A program made the position numbers and the translations under genes. DNA of 64,000 nucleotides from Pseudomonas akapageensis (GTDB lineage: Bacteria; Pseudomonadota; Gammaproteobacteria; Pseudomonadales; Pseudomonadaceae), in NCBI RefSeq assembly GCF_011355085.1, contig NZ_VXCP01000044.1:1-64000 (forward strand). Reading direction: 5' to 3'. Shown here one piece after another: positions 17,294-25,374 of this stretch (within the stretch, counting starts at the first letter, position 1; the number at the start of each line of letters is the position of its first letter). Under the pieces are notes generated by a model. That model saw only the letters and a list, made by a program, of their open reading frames with translations. It was not told the DNA's origin and did not search any database.

Positions 17294-17841
17294 TCATTCT
17301 AGTGTGCGCAAAACCCTGTATCTTGGGGCGACAGTGACTGCAGTATCGCCTTTGCAAGCACGGGGCGATATCGCGGGGCACTTCGCGAAAGCACTGCTTG
17401 ATGGCCTCGCGGGTGCAGTAATCAGCAGTGGTGTGCGATGCAGCTTGGGATGCACGGGCGATATCACCGCAACGTCAAGGAAGTATGCTCCCGACGCCTC
17501 TATCAATTGGGCGGCCCGCCGTTTTTCGACGGGGCTACAGAATTGATATCGAGGTAATACTGGCCGGGTCCAAGCTGGGGAGCTACTTGACCGGCAGCAT
17601 TCAAACTATGATCAGCAGTGACCGTCGAGATTACGATAATCGCGCCGGCGACGGCTTGCGCCGCCGAATCTATGCTCTGAAAGTCCAGCGCTCTACAATG
17701 GGACAGTTTGCCCTCTCTTTCAGTCCCGTCCTCGAGCACGCGATCATAGACCTTGATCTTCAAGTTCTACAAGGGCCTCCAGCCACCTACGAACGCCATG
17801 GCGGCCTCACCAAATCCGATGAAGGCGATGTTCATTGGCAT
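17294..17841 (-). pseudogene. Decayed NAD(P)-dependent oxidoreductase (DUF1932 type)
   Basis: Reading from 17841, the frame opens with MPMNIAFIGFGEAA, a Rossmann motif (GFGEA) of the 3-hydroxyisobutyrate-dehydrogenase-like DUF1932 family. Codon 25 is TAG. The same frame then continues with KIKVYDRVLEDG, IVISTVTADHS and YYLDINSVAPSK. A base change in the A-run at 17526-17530 shifts the frame to RRAAQLIEASG...VHPKLHRTPLL. Similarity then fades, so the C-terminal half is missing. At least one nonsense mutation, one frameshift and a truncation make it inactive. It follows the HbpS-like gene by 45 bases, so it was once the last gene of the protocatechuate operon. Confidence 0.75.
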
Positions 17842-17886
17842 ACCGTCACCGCTGGCCATCAGAACAGTCCTCCTGCGGCAGATGGT

Positions 17887-18312
17887 TCATTGCAAGGAAA
17901 AGGCATCGACCGCGGCTTGGGCACAGACCTCGTCCTGGTCTTCCTTGCTGCCGGCAACACCTATGGCGCCCACCACCTGGCCTTCGACCAGTACCGGCAT
18001 TCCCCCGGCAAACAGAGCGACCCGAGGATGCTGCGTAAGACCTGCGGTGATTACCGGACGCGCTTCGAGCAGCGGCTTCCATCTGCTCGTTGGCCATCCG
18101 TAGGCTGCCGCTGTGTAGGCTTTTTTCTCGGCAAAGTCACGGGCTGGCAAAGGGGCGCCTGACATTCGCAAGGACACCAGCGGGTCACCGCTGACATCAA
18201 CGACTACGGCATTGATCCTGAGCCCTAGCGCCGTGGCTTTTTCGATCGCGGTTTGAGCCAGAAACTGGGCGGCCTCGAGGGTCAACGAGGACTTCGGTTG
18301 GACCTTCCGCAT
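17887..18312 (-). CDS. GlcG/HbpS-like heme-binding domain protein
   Basis: A 141-residue GlcG/HbpS (DUF336) protein. Typical features are LTLEAAQFLAQTAIEKA, VVVDVSGDPLVSLRM, and the C-terminal GGMPVLVEGQVVGAIGVAG followed by acidic residues (KEDQDE). The family binds heme or cobalamin in some members, but its metabolic role is unsettled. It starts 4 bases after ligJ and belongs to the protocatechuate operon. Small proteins of this family often accompany meta-cleavage and glycolate genes. Its contribution to the pathway is unknown. Confidence 0.85.
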   Translation of the reverse strand: MRKVQPKSSLTLEAAQFLAQTAIEKATALGLRINAVVVDVSGDPLVSLRMSGAPLPARDFAEKKAYTAAAYGWPTSRWKPLLEARPVITAGLTQHPRVALFAGGMPVLVEGQVVGAIGVAGSKEDQDEVCAQAAVDAFSLQ

Positions 18313-18316
18313 GGTC

Positions 18317-19330
18317 TCAAGCCGTTACAAGGCGCGGGAACACCCGACGCGCATTGTCTTCGAAGATCATTTGCTTCTGTTCGGCATTCAACTTCCTGTT
18401 GCCGTCGATATAGCGCTTGGTGTCATCGAAATAATGTCCGGTACGAGGGTCCACACCGCGGACCGCGCCGATCATTTCGGACGCAAAGAGTATGTTCTTG
18501 GTAGGAATGACATCTAGCAACAAGTCGATCCCTTCCTGGTGATAAACGCAGGTATCGAAATAGATATTGTCCAGCACGCGTTCTTCAAGGTCGCCGAGTC
18601 CCATATCCAGTGCCATGCCACGGAAGCGTCCCCAGTGATAGGGTACTGCGCCGCCGCCATGGGGAATGATGAAGCGCAGCGTGGGGAAGTCCTTGAACAG
18701 GTCCGACATCATCGCGTGCACGAAGGCGGTCGTATCTGCACTCAGGTAATAGGAACTGGTCGTGTGGAAACACGCGTGACAAGCGCCGCTGACATGGATC
18801 ATTGCCGGAATATCCAGCTCGACCATCTTTTCGTAGATGGGGTACCAGAAGCGATCGTGCAGCGGCTTGTCCTTCCAGTAGCCACCGGACGGGTCCGGAT
18901 TCAGGTTGCAGCCGATGAAGCCCATCTGCTCGACGCAGCGCTCCAGTTCGGCGATGCACGCTTCGGGCTTGACCAGGGGGCTTTGCGGCAACTGGCAAAC
19001 CGGTGCGAAGTTCTGTGGAAACAAATTGACCACTCGCTTGATCAGGTCATTGCAGTGGGTGGTCCAGGCAATGCTGGTGGACTCGTTCCCGATGTGATGG
19101 CCCATCCAGCTTGCTCGTGGCGAGAAGATTGTGAGGTCAGTTCCGCGCTCTTTCTGCAGCCGCAACTGGTTGTTCTCGATGCTTTCACGGATCTGATCGT
19201 CACTGATGTTCAGCACCCCCTTAATTGCCTGATGAAGGGGGTCGCTTTTCAGCTCGGCTTTCTGTCGGTCACGATAGTCACCAAGTTCAGAAGGTGTAGT
19301 GGTGTAGTGGCCGTGGCAATCGATGATCAT
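18317..19330 (-). CDS. ligJ: 4-oxalomesaconate hydratase
   Basis: A 337-residue amidohydrolase-fold enzyme of the LigJ type. It begins with the metal-binding motif MIIDCHGHYTT and has FSPRASWMGHHIG, IHVSGACHACFHTT, IPHGGGAVPYHWGR and FASEMIGA. LigJ hydrates 4-oxalomesaconate to 4-carboxy-4-hydroxy-2-oxoadipate. Length agrees with the Sphingobium enzyme (about 341). The ATG at 19330 is chosen because the motif must be N-terminal; the frame extends upstream without similarity. It lies 55 bases after ligK in the operon. Confidence 0.92.
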   Translation of the reverse strand: MIIDCHGHYTTTPSELGDYRDRQKAELKSDPLHQAIKGVLNISDDQIRESIENNQLRLQKERGTDLTIFSPRASWMGHHIGNESTSIAWTTHCNDLIKRVVNLFPQNFAPVCQLPQSPLVKPEACIAELERCVEQMGFIGCNLNPDPSGGYWKDKPLHDRFWYPIYEKMVELDIPAMIHVSGACHACFHTTSSYYLSADTTAFVHAMMSDLFKDFPTLRFIIPHGGGAVPYHWGRFRGMALDMGLGDLEERVLDNIYFDTCVYHQEGIDLLLDVIPTKNILFASEMIGAVRGVDPRTGHYFDDTKRYIDGNRKLNAEQKQMIFEDNARRVFPRLVTA

Positions 19331-19385
19331 GATTCTGTTCCTGTGTTCGGGCCCGCCGAAGGGGCAGGGCAGGCAGTGGTAACGG

Positions 19386-20102
19386 CTAGACTCTGATGCC
19401 GTTGTATTCGCCCAGGTCTTCCATGGTCTCGACATACTCGAGACCATGCTCCTGCAGGCGCGTGCGCATGTCGTAGATATCTAGCCCCAGAATGCCTTCC
19501 GCCAACTTTTGACGCTTGGCCATCTCGTTGGCTTCCCGCGCGAGGGAGGCTTGAAGGGCCAGGGCTGCAGATGTGCGAGCCACCACGCAGACACCATCAT
19601 CGTCGGCAACGATCACGTCGCCCGGATAGACCAGCTGACCGGCACACATCACGGGTACGTTGACCGATCCCAACGTGTTCTTGACCGTGCCCTTCGCGTT
19701 TACTGCACGGGACCAGACTGGAAAGTCCATTTCTTGCAGGTCCTTCACATCGCGCACCCCGGCATCGATGACCAGTCCCTTGACTCCCCGTGCCTTGGCA
19801 GAAGTGGCCAGCAGGTCACCGAACATTCCATCCGTATTGTCGGTGGTGCAGGCCACCACCAGCACATCCCCTGGCTTGCAGAGCTCGATGGCGACGTGGA
19901 TCATCCAGTTGTCGCCCGGTTGGGCCAGAATGGTCACTGCTGTGCCACCGATGCGAGCGCCCGGATAAATTGGCCGCATATAGGACTTCAGCAGTCCAAT
20001 GCGTCCCTGGGCTTCATGCACGGTGGCCACACCGACCTGCCCCAATGCTGTCGCCGTTGCGACATCCGCACGTTTAAAGTTTTTAACCGCAACCGCTTTC
20101 AT
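19386..20102 (-). CDS. ligK: 4-carboxy-4-hydroxy-2-oxoadipate aldolase / oxaloacetate decarboxylase
   Basis: A 238-residue RraA-fold class II aldolase of the LigK/GalC type. It has the motifs ATVHEAQGRIG, PGDVLVVACTTDN, VKGLVIDAGVRD with the conserved arginine and aspartate of the metal site, and PGDVIVADDDGVCVV. It splits 4-carboxy-4-hydroxy-2-oxoadipate into pyruvate and oxaloacetate and typically also decarboxylates oxaloacetate. This is the last step of the 4,5-cleavage route. The gene starts 11 bases after ligI. Confidence 0.93.
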   Translation of the reverse strand: MKAVAVKNFKRADVATATALGQVGVATVHEAQGRIGLLKSYMRPIYPGARIGGTAVTILAQPGDNWMIHVAIELCKPGDVLVVACTTDNTDGMFGDLLATSAKARGVKGLVIDAGVRDVKDLQEMDFPVWSRAVNAKGTVKNTLGSVNVPVMCAGQLVYPGDVIVADDDGVCVVARTSAALALQASLAREANEMAKRQKLAEGILGLDIYDMRTRLQEHGLEYVETMEDLGEYNGIRV

Positions 20103-20113
20103 AGAACCTCGAC

Positions 20114-20983
20114 TCAGTCTTCAAAGCCGTACAGGCGTGCCGGGTTGTCCACCAGCAATTTTTGCTGAAGTTCAGCAGTCGGCGCGATTTTGGGAATCGT
20201 ATCGACCAGCGCACCGTCATCCGGCATATGGGTTGTCATGTTGGGGTGGGGCCAGTCGGTACCCCAGAGCACCTGTTCGGGGAAGTTCTCCACGAAGTAG
20301 CGCGCATAGGGAATGACATCGTTGTACGGTGGCGCTTCGTGCGTCAGACGCTCGAGGCAGCCTACCTTGATCCAGGTATCCGGACGGTTGCGCACCAGAT
20401 TGCAGATGCGCTGGAAGTCGGGATGGTCCATGCCTAGGGTAACGTCCGGGCGGCCCATGTGATCGATGGCAATTGGAGTCGGAATAGCCCACAGCAGTTC
20501 TTCGATCTCGATCAGTTCCTGCGACTCGAAATAGACGATGATGTGCCAGCCAAATGGAGCAATCATCTGCGCCATGCGTTTGTAGAAGGCCGTCGGTTTG
20601 ATATCGACCAGGCGCTTGACAAAGTTGAAACGAATACCTCGTACACCCGCGGCATGCATGCGCTCCACCTCCTGTGCCGTCAAGTCGTCACCGACTACTG
20701 CAACACCGCGGTATCGACCCTCACTGGCTTCCAGCATATCGATCATGGCGCTGTTATCAGTGCCATGGCAGCTTGCCTGGACAAGGACGCTACGCTCAAA
20801 GCCGAGATGCTTGTGCAAGGCGAAGAGTTGTTCCTTCGGCGCGTCAATGGGCGTGTATTTGCGCTCAGGCGCATAAGGGAACCTGTCGCCTGGACCAAAA
20901 ACATGGCAGTGCGCATCACAGGCTTTGGGTGGAAGGTTGAAGTTAGGCTTCTTCGGGGTTGGATGCACGGCTAGAAAGGACAT
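20114..20983 (-). CDS. ligI: 2-pyrone-4,6-dicarboxylate hydrolase
   Basis: A 289-residue amidohydrolase that opens the lactone 2-pyrone-4,6-dicarboxylate to 4-oxalomesaconate. Recognisable segments are CDAHCHVFGPGDRFPY (metal-site HxH), VLVQASCHGTDN, GVRGIRFNF, IAIDHMGRPD and LWGTDWPHPN. Unlike most amidohydrolases the LigI group acts without a metal. The ATG at 20983 is favoured over a GTG 30 bases upstream that would overlap the ligU gene. The gap to ligU is 16 bases. Confidence 0.93.
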   Translation of the reverse strand: MSFLAVHPTPKKPNFNLPPKACDAHCHVFGPGDRFPYAPERKYTPIDAPKEQLFALHKHLGFERSVLVQASCHGTDNSAMIDMLEASEGRYRGVAVVGDDLTAQEVERMHAAGVRGIRFNFVKRLVDIKPTAFYKRMAQMIAPFGWHIIVYFESQELIEIEELLWAIPTPIAIDHMGRPDVTLGMDHPDFQRICNLVRNRPDTWIKVGCLERLTHEAPPYNDVIPYARYFVENFPEQVLWGTDWPHPNMTTHMPDDGALVDTIPKIAPTAELQQKLLVDNPARLYGFED

Positions 20984-20999
20984 GGTCTGGACGCTCTTC

Positions 21000-22100
21000 T
21001 TATAGGGGATCACGCATAACGGACTCGGGGATGAAAACTTCGCCCTTGCTCAGCAAGCGTGCCGTTCTCAATAAACCGGCACTCTTGATCTCTGGAAAAG
21101 CGACGCTGCGGTCGACTTCCAGGCTGACGGAAAACTCACCACTTGGATGTTCGACCGAAATCGTGTTGCTGCCTTCGAAGGGGAGTTCAGCGAGACCCGT
21201 GGTCACCGTGCCAGGCAGAATAGTGGCAGTCGCGACTGACACGGCTCCGAGGACCCCTATCGCGGAGTGGCAGACATGAGGAATAAACGTGCGCGTGCAG
21301 ATCTGGCCTCCCTGTCGGGGGGCGGCCACCAGACACATCTTCGGTACCACCTTGTCGGTTACATCCCCAAGGCCCATCAGTTTGCCGGCTTGCAGACGGA
21401 TCAATTCCAGTTGCTGCTTCAGCGTGGCGTTGGCGTTGAGCTTGTCGCAGCTTTCATAACCACTGATGCCGAAATCCGTTGCCCTCAGAATCACCACCGG
21501 CATGCCGTTGTCGATAAGGGTCGCCTCGACATCGTTGATCACATCCAATGGACGGCCGGTGGGCAACAGTGCGCCGCAGGTTGAACCAGCCACATCAATG
21601 AAGTTGCAGGTGATGGGGGCCGCAGTCCCCGGTACGCCATCGATCTTCGCATCGCCGTCATAACGCACCTGCCCATGTGGCGTCTGCACCACTACTTCGC
21701 AGACCGTTTCGCTATTGAGCATGTGCACGCGTGCGCGAGTCTGGTCCGTCTGTGCCGTCACCAACCCGGCTTCGATCGCATAAGGCACCACACCGGCCAG
21801 GATATTCCCGCAATTCTGGATGGTATCCACGCTGTCACCGCCGACAACGACCTGGACAAAGGTGTAGTCAAGATCGGCATCAACTCGTTGGGATCGGCTG
21901 ACGATAGCGACTTTGCTGCTCAGGGGATCGCCCCCTCCGAGCCCGTCGATCTGGCGACCATCATTGCCGCCAAGCCCCGCCATGGCTGCGATCAGTATCC
22001 GGTTACGAACGTCCGGATCTGAGGGCAGGTCAGCGGCATTGAAGTACAGCCCCTTGGAACTTCCGCCGCGAAAGTGCATGTATGGAATGGCTTTCTGCAT
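21000..22100 (-). CDS. ligU: 4-oxalomesaconate tautomerase / isomerase (PrpF family)
   Basis: A 366-residue PrpF-family protein with a diaminopimelate-epimerase-like fold. It begins with IPYMHFRGGSSKGLYF and has GGNDGRQIDGLGGGDPLSSK, NCGNILAGVVPYA and a cysteine-bearing HVCHSAIGVLGA segment. PrpF relatives GalD (Pseudomonas gallate pathway) and LigU (Sphingobium) isomerise 4-oxalomesaconate before hydration. This matches its place between ligC and ligI. The gene follows ligC by 4 bases. Whether the activity is a keto-enol tautomerisation (GalD) or a 1,3-allylic isomerisation (LigU) cannot be told from the sequence. Confidence 0.88.
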   Translation of the reverse strand: MQKAIPYMHFRGGSSKGLYFNAADLPSDPDVRNRILIAAMAGLGGNDGRQIDGLGGGDPLSSKVAIVSRSQRVDADLDYTFVQVVVGGDSVDTIQNCGNILAGVVPYAIEAGLVTAQTDQTRARVHMLNSETVCEVVVQTPHGQVRYDGDAKIDGVPGTAAPITCNFIDVAGSTCGALLPTGRPLDVINDVEATLIDNGMPVVILRATDFGISGYESCDKLNANATLKQQLELIRLQAGKLMGLGDVTDKVVPKMCLVAAPRQGGQICTRTFIPHVCHSAIGVLGAVSVATATILPGTVTTGLAELPFEGSNTISVEHPSGEFSVSLEVDRSVAFPEIKSAGLLRTARLLSKGEVFIPESVMRDPL

Positions 22101-22104
22101 GGGT

Positions 22105-23046
22105 TTACACCAGTTGTTGTTCGAGTTGATCCAGAACTTTCATCGCAGATAAACATTGAGCGACGCTGGAGTTGGGTTCGCGGCCTTGGCGTATTGCGGA
22201 GAAGAACTCGAGGTCCTGCAATTCGATTCCATTGTCGGAAGTTGCGACTCCGCTCAAATCGATAGGTTGTCCATGACCATCAATCAACTCGTCATAACGG
22301 GCAATATAGGTGCCGTTATCGCAGATGTAGCGGAAAAATGTGCCCAGCGGACCTTCATTATTGAATGACAATGACAAGGTACAAAGTGAGCCATCGGGGG
22401 TTTTCATGCCGATGCTCATATCCATTGCAATTCCAAGTGTTGGATGGATCGGCCCTTGAAGCGCAAAACTGTGGCTGACCAATTGAGAGGTCTGGTATTG
22501 GAATAGATCGACAGTGTGACAGGCATGATGCCAGAGCAGATGGTCGGTCCAACTGCGAGGCTCACCCAGGGCGTTGGTGTTGGTACGGCGGAAGAAGTAG
22601 GTCTGCACATCAAGCTGCTGCAGCTTCAGCTCGCCGGAAGCAAAGCGCCGATGCAGCCACTGATGACTCGGATTGAAGCGACGGGTATGTCCCGCCATAG
22701 CCACCAACCCGGTTTCTTTCTGTACCTCGACAATGGCTCTGGCATCTTCCAGTGAGTCTGCCATCGGGATTTCGATCATCACATGTTTGCCTGCCCGCAA
22801 TGCGGCGATGGCCTGCTCGGCATGCACTTGAGTAGGTGAAGTGATCAGCACCGCTTCGATTTCCTTCTGAGCCAGGAAGTCTCCTAGATCGGCAGTTGCG
22901 TAAGGAATTTCCCACTCTTCTGCGAACGCGACCACCGAGTCGTTGTGGCGTCCGAGTACTGCACATACTTCGACGCCGTCAATATTGCCGACAGCTTCCA
23001 GGTGCTTTTTAGCAAAAGCGCCTTGCCCGATCAGTCCAACTTTCAT
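22105..23046 (-). CDS. ligC: 4-carboxy-2-hydroxymuconate-6-semialdehyde dehydrogenase
   Basis: A 313-residue Gfo/Idh/MocA oxidoreductase of the LigC type, which oxidises the ring-cleavage product (as hemiacetal) to 2-pyrone-4,6-dicarboxylate with NAD(P). The Rossmann motif GLIGQGAFAKKH is at the N-terminus, followed by HVMIEIPMADS and the family's HTRRFNPSHQWL and WHHACHTVDLF segments. The ATG at 23046 (GAAGGTGAGT upstream) is preferred to the GTG two codons earlier. It lies 32 bases after ligB. Confidence 0.93.
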   Translation of the reverse strand: MKVGLIGQGAFAKKHLEAVGNIDGVEVCAVLGRHNDSVVAFAEEWEIPYATADLGDFLAQKEIEAVLITSPTQVHAEQAIAALRAGKHVMIEIPMADSLEDARAIVEVQKETGLVAMAGHTRRFNPSHQWLHRRFASGELKLQQLDVQTYFFRRTNTNALGEPRSWTDHLLWHHACHTVDLFQYQTSQLVSHSFALQGPIHPTLGIAMDMSIGMKTPDGSLCTLSLSFNNEGPLGTFFRYICDNGTYIARYDELIDGHGQPIDLSGVATSDNGIELQDLEFFSAIRQGREPNSSVAQCLSAMKVLDQLEQQLV

Positions 23047-23078
23047 ACTCACCTTCGTCTTGTCCAGGTCTGGGTCAA

Positions 23079-23921
23079 TCAGCTTCCGTTTTCGAGAGCC
23101 AGCAATCCGTAGTTGGTATTCGATACTGGGCAGTGAGTGAAGCGATACACCTGCTTAACCCGGTCATCCAAAGCCCCCCGCATGACAAACCACATGATCA
23201 TCTCGATGCCTTCCGAACCTGCCTCGCGCAGATACTCGATATGGGAGACGTTCTTCAGTTCTTCCGGTTTGGTAACGAGATGGTCGAGCCAGTTTTCATC
23301 GAACTCGCTGTTTATCAGCCCAGCTCGCTCGCCTTGCAGTTGATGCGACAGGCCGCCGGTACCGACGATTGCAACCCTGATTGGCTCTGGATAGGACTCG
23401 ACAGCTCTACGGATGGATTTACCGAGGTTGTAGCAGCGATTGGCGGTCGGTTGCGGGTATTGAATGACATTAACGCAGAGTGGAATCACTTCGCAGGGCC
23501 AGGCTCCGGGTTTGTCATACATCAGCGATAGGGGAACTGTCAGGCCATGGTCGACCGGCATTTCATTGACGATGGTCATATCAAACTCGTCTTTGATCAG
23601 CGATTCTGCAATATGCCAAGCCATTTTGGAGTTACCCTTGATCGCCGGCACTTTACGCGGGCCGTAGCCTTCGTCAGCAGGTAAGAATTCGGGCGCCACA
23701 CCGATTACGAATGTAGAAATGGCTTCGAGAGAAAAAGCTGATGCGTGGTCGTTATAAACAATAATGCACACATCCGGTTTTAGCTCTTCGATCCATTGGC
23801 GGACTGGTTGAATTCCTTCAAACACTGGTTTCCAGTACGCTTCCTGGGTTTTTTCATGGTCGATAGCGGCACCAATTGCTGGTATGTGCGAGGTGCCAAG
23901 TCCGGCAATAATTTTAGCCAT
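23079..23921 (-). CDS. ligB: Protocatechuate 4,5-dioxygenase, beta (catalytic) subunit
   Basis: A 280-residue extradiol (LigB-type) ring-cleavage dioxygenase subunit binding Fe(II). Metal and catalytic residues sit in LGTSHIPAIGAAI (His near position 12), VYNDHASAF (His about 59), and the downstream MPVDHGLTVPLS and GTGGLSHQLQ segments. It opens protocatechuate between C4 and C5. The ATG overlaps the ligA stop by 8 bases, so the subunits are translationally coupled. An in-frame upstream extension lies inside ligA and is rejected. Confidence 0.95.
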   Translation of the reverse strand: MAKIIAGLGTSHIPAIGAAIDHEKTQEAYWKPVFEGIQPVRQWIEELKPDVCIIVYNDHASAFSLEAISTFVIGVAPEFLPADEGYGPRKVPAIKGNSKMAWHIAESLIKDEFDMTIVNEMPVDHGLTVPLSLMYDKPGAWPCEVIPLCVNVIQYPQPTANRCYNLGKSIRRAVESYPEPIRVAIVGTGGLSHQLQGERAGLINSEFDENWLDHLVTKPEELKNVSHIEYLREAGSEGIEMIMWFVMRGALDDRVKQVYRFTHCPVSNTNYGLLALENGS

Positions 23922-24312
23922 TGTGCGACTCCGATTTACTGCGGTTTCCGTCGATTCGCCTGCCGCCATTCATCATCATTTTTTTGAATTCTTCCTCTGT
24001 CATGTCAGTGCCTGACATCAATGCACCTAACTGCTGCATGTTTAGGCCGTCAAAAATGGCCAATTTGAAGATGTAGTAAATATTCCCTCCGAGGCGCAGC
24101 ATACCCAGCCAGTCCCGGCTCAACACTGCTTGACGCTGCTCGTCGGTCATTGGGAATTTACTCAGATAAGTAACTTCGCCAGCACGTAAGTCTTCCCGGT
24201 TCTCAGCGTTGTTCAGTGACATGCAAAACATATTGAGGTGATACCCCTTTCGCGAATGTTCACCATCGAGCACATAGGTGCCGGGAATGTCATGGTGATC
24301 TTCATTTTTCAT
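23914..24312 (-). CDS. ligA: Protocatechuate 4,5-dioxygenase, alpha subunit
   Basis: A 132-residue LigA-type small subunit that completes the active-site pocket of the 4,5-dioxygenase. It shows PGTYVLDGEHSRKGYHLNMF, MTDEQRQAVLSRDWLGML and LGGNIYYIFKLA. It is the first gene of the operon. Its product pairs with LigB, whose gene overlaps its end. Upstream lie about 280 bases of AT-rich leader before the IS5 remnant. Confidence 0.95.
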   Translation of the reverse strand: MKNEDHHDIPGTYVLDGEHSRKGYHLNMFCMSLNNAENREDLRAGEVTYLSKFPMTDEQRQAVLSRDWLGMLRLGGNIYYIFKLAIFDGLNMQQLGALMSGTDMTEEEFKKMMMNGGRRIDGNRSKSESHNG

Positions 24313-24594
24313 TCTGCAGTCCTATAATATTGGTCGAGTAACTAATGCTCAGTGCTTGTTGCTTACTTCTTAAGATTTCGAGTATTCAATTTTTGGATAT
24401 ATTGATTCGTGCCATGTTTCTTTGGCGTTAGGGCCGCGAAGCCCAATCGGAATTAGATGTAGGTGGTTTCTAATTGCTTTGTGAAATAACAGGAATTACG
24501 GTGCCATTGGTTATGTAAATAGTATCTATGGGTTTCACACGGAACAATCCGGCGAAGTGGAACCGTGCGTTCCAGAAATGGGATGATTTTCCGT
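24313..24594. promoter_or_regulatory. Leader/promoter region of the lig operon
   Basis: An AT-rich, gene-free region in front of ligA. A 7-bp inverted repeat (aattaga / tctaatt, 24451-24475) is a candidate LysR-type site. No firm -35/-10 pair was identified. Confidence 0.4.
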
Positions 24595-25033
24595 CTAGGG
24601 AAACTCCGGGAAAGTCCCGACCGATCTGCTGAAATGGCGCCCGGCTGACCCTGAGTCCTGCCGCATGACCCATATGAGCTTTTCCGATGCCGTGTACGCC
24701 GGTAAACGCAAACAGGCCAGGCGCAAGTGCTTTCTGGCGGAGATGGAGCAAGTGGTGCCATGGGCCGGGCTGTTTTGGCACTGATTGAGTCGTTCTACCT
24801 CAAGACGGGCAATGGCCGTCCGCCGTATCCGCTGGAAACCATGCTGCGCATCCACCTGCTGCAAACTGGTCCGCCCTCAGCGATCCGGTGATGAAGGAAG
24901 CGCTGTACGAAATATCCTCGTTGCGTCAGTTCGCCATCGCTGACCCAGGGCAGCATCCCGGAAGACACGACGATCATGAACTTCCGCCACCTGCTGGAGC
25001 AGTACGGTCTGGAGGCGAGCATCCTGGAGGGGG
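24595..25033 (+). mobile_element. IS5 family transposase remnant
   Basis: From 24665 the sequence encodes MTHMSFSDAVYAGKRKQ, the usual opening of IS5-group transposases in Pseudomonas. It continues in shifted frames through GNGRPPYPLETMLRIHLLQ, DPVMKEALYEISSLRQF and NFRHLLEQYGLEASILE. At least three frameshifts break it, and it stops about 120 codons in, so two thirds of the transposase and the right end are missing. It is inactive. It joins directly to a WrbA-like fragment. Confidence 0.8.
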
Positions 25034-25358
25034 GGCGTCTGGGCTAACAAGATTGTCGCTGGTTTACCAATGCAGCGTCCCGGGCGATAAGTTGGCGACC
25101 TTGCAGCAACTCTCGATCTTTGCCGCACAGCATCGCATGCACTGGGTGTGTCTGGGTCTGCCATCCGGTCACAACATCTCCAAGTCGACCGAGGATGTAC
25201 TGAACCGTCATGGCTTCTGGCTTGATGCGGCTGAGCAATCGGATGCCGATGTTAGCGCTGAAGTCGCACCGCCCAGTGCCGATCCGTTGACCGCGTAACA
25301 CCTCGGTACCCGAGTAGCGACGGTGGCGTGGCAGATCGCCGCAGGGCGTCGAGTTTTG
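25034..25358 (+). pseudogene. C-terminal fragment of a WrbA-like flavoprotein gene
   Basis: This stretch is homologous to the second half of the intact gene at 31251-31850. It has DKLATLQQLSIFAAQH, LGLPSGHN, STEDVLNRHGFWL and QSDADVSAE in the same order with scattered differences. One T is lost near 25075, shifting the frame, and an in-frame TAA precedes the final segment. The N-terminal half, with the FMN-binding loop, is absent, replaced by the IS5 remnant. It is a decayed paralogue or a duplicate from another strain. Confidence 0.85.
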
Positions 25359-25374
25359 ACGTCAGGTCAGCAAT

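Noticed and set aside
24888..25298. A 136-codon frame that could be taken as an intact gene
   Set aside because: It joins an out-of-frame IS5 segment to the WrbA-like fragment, so it is a chance fusion of two remnants.
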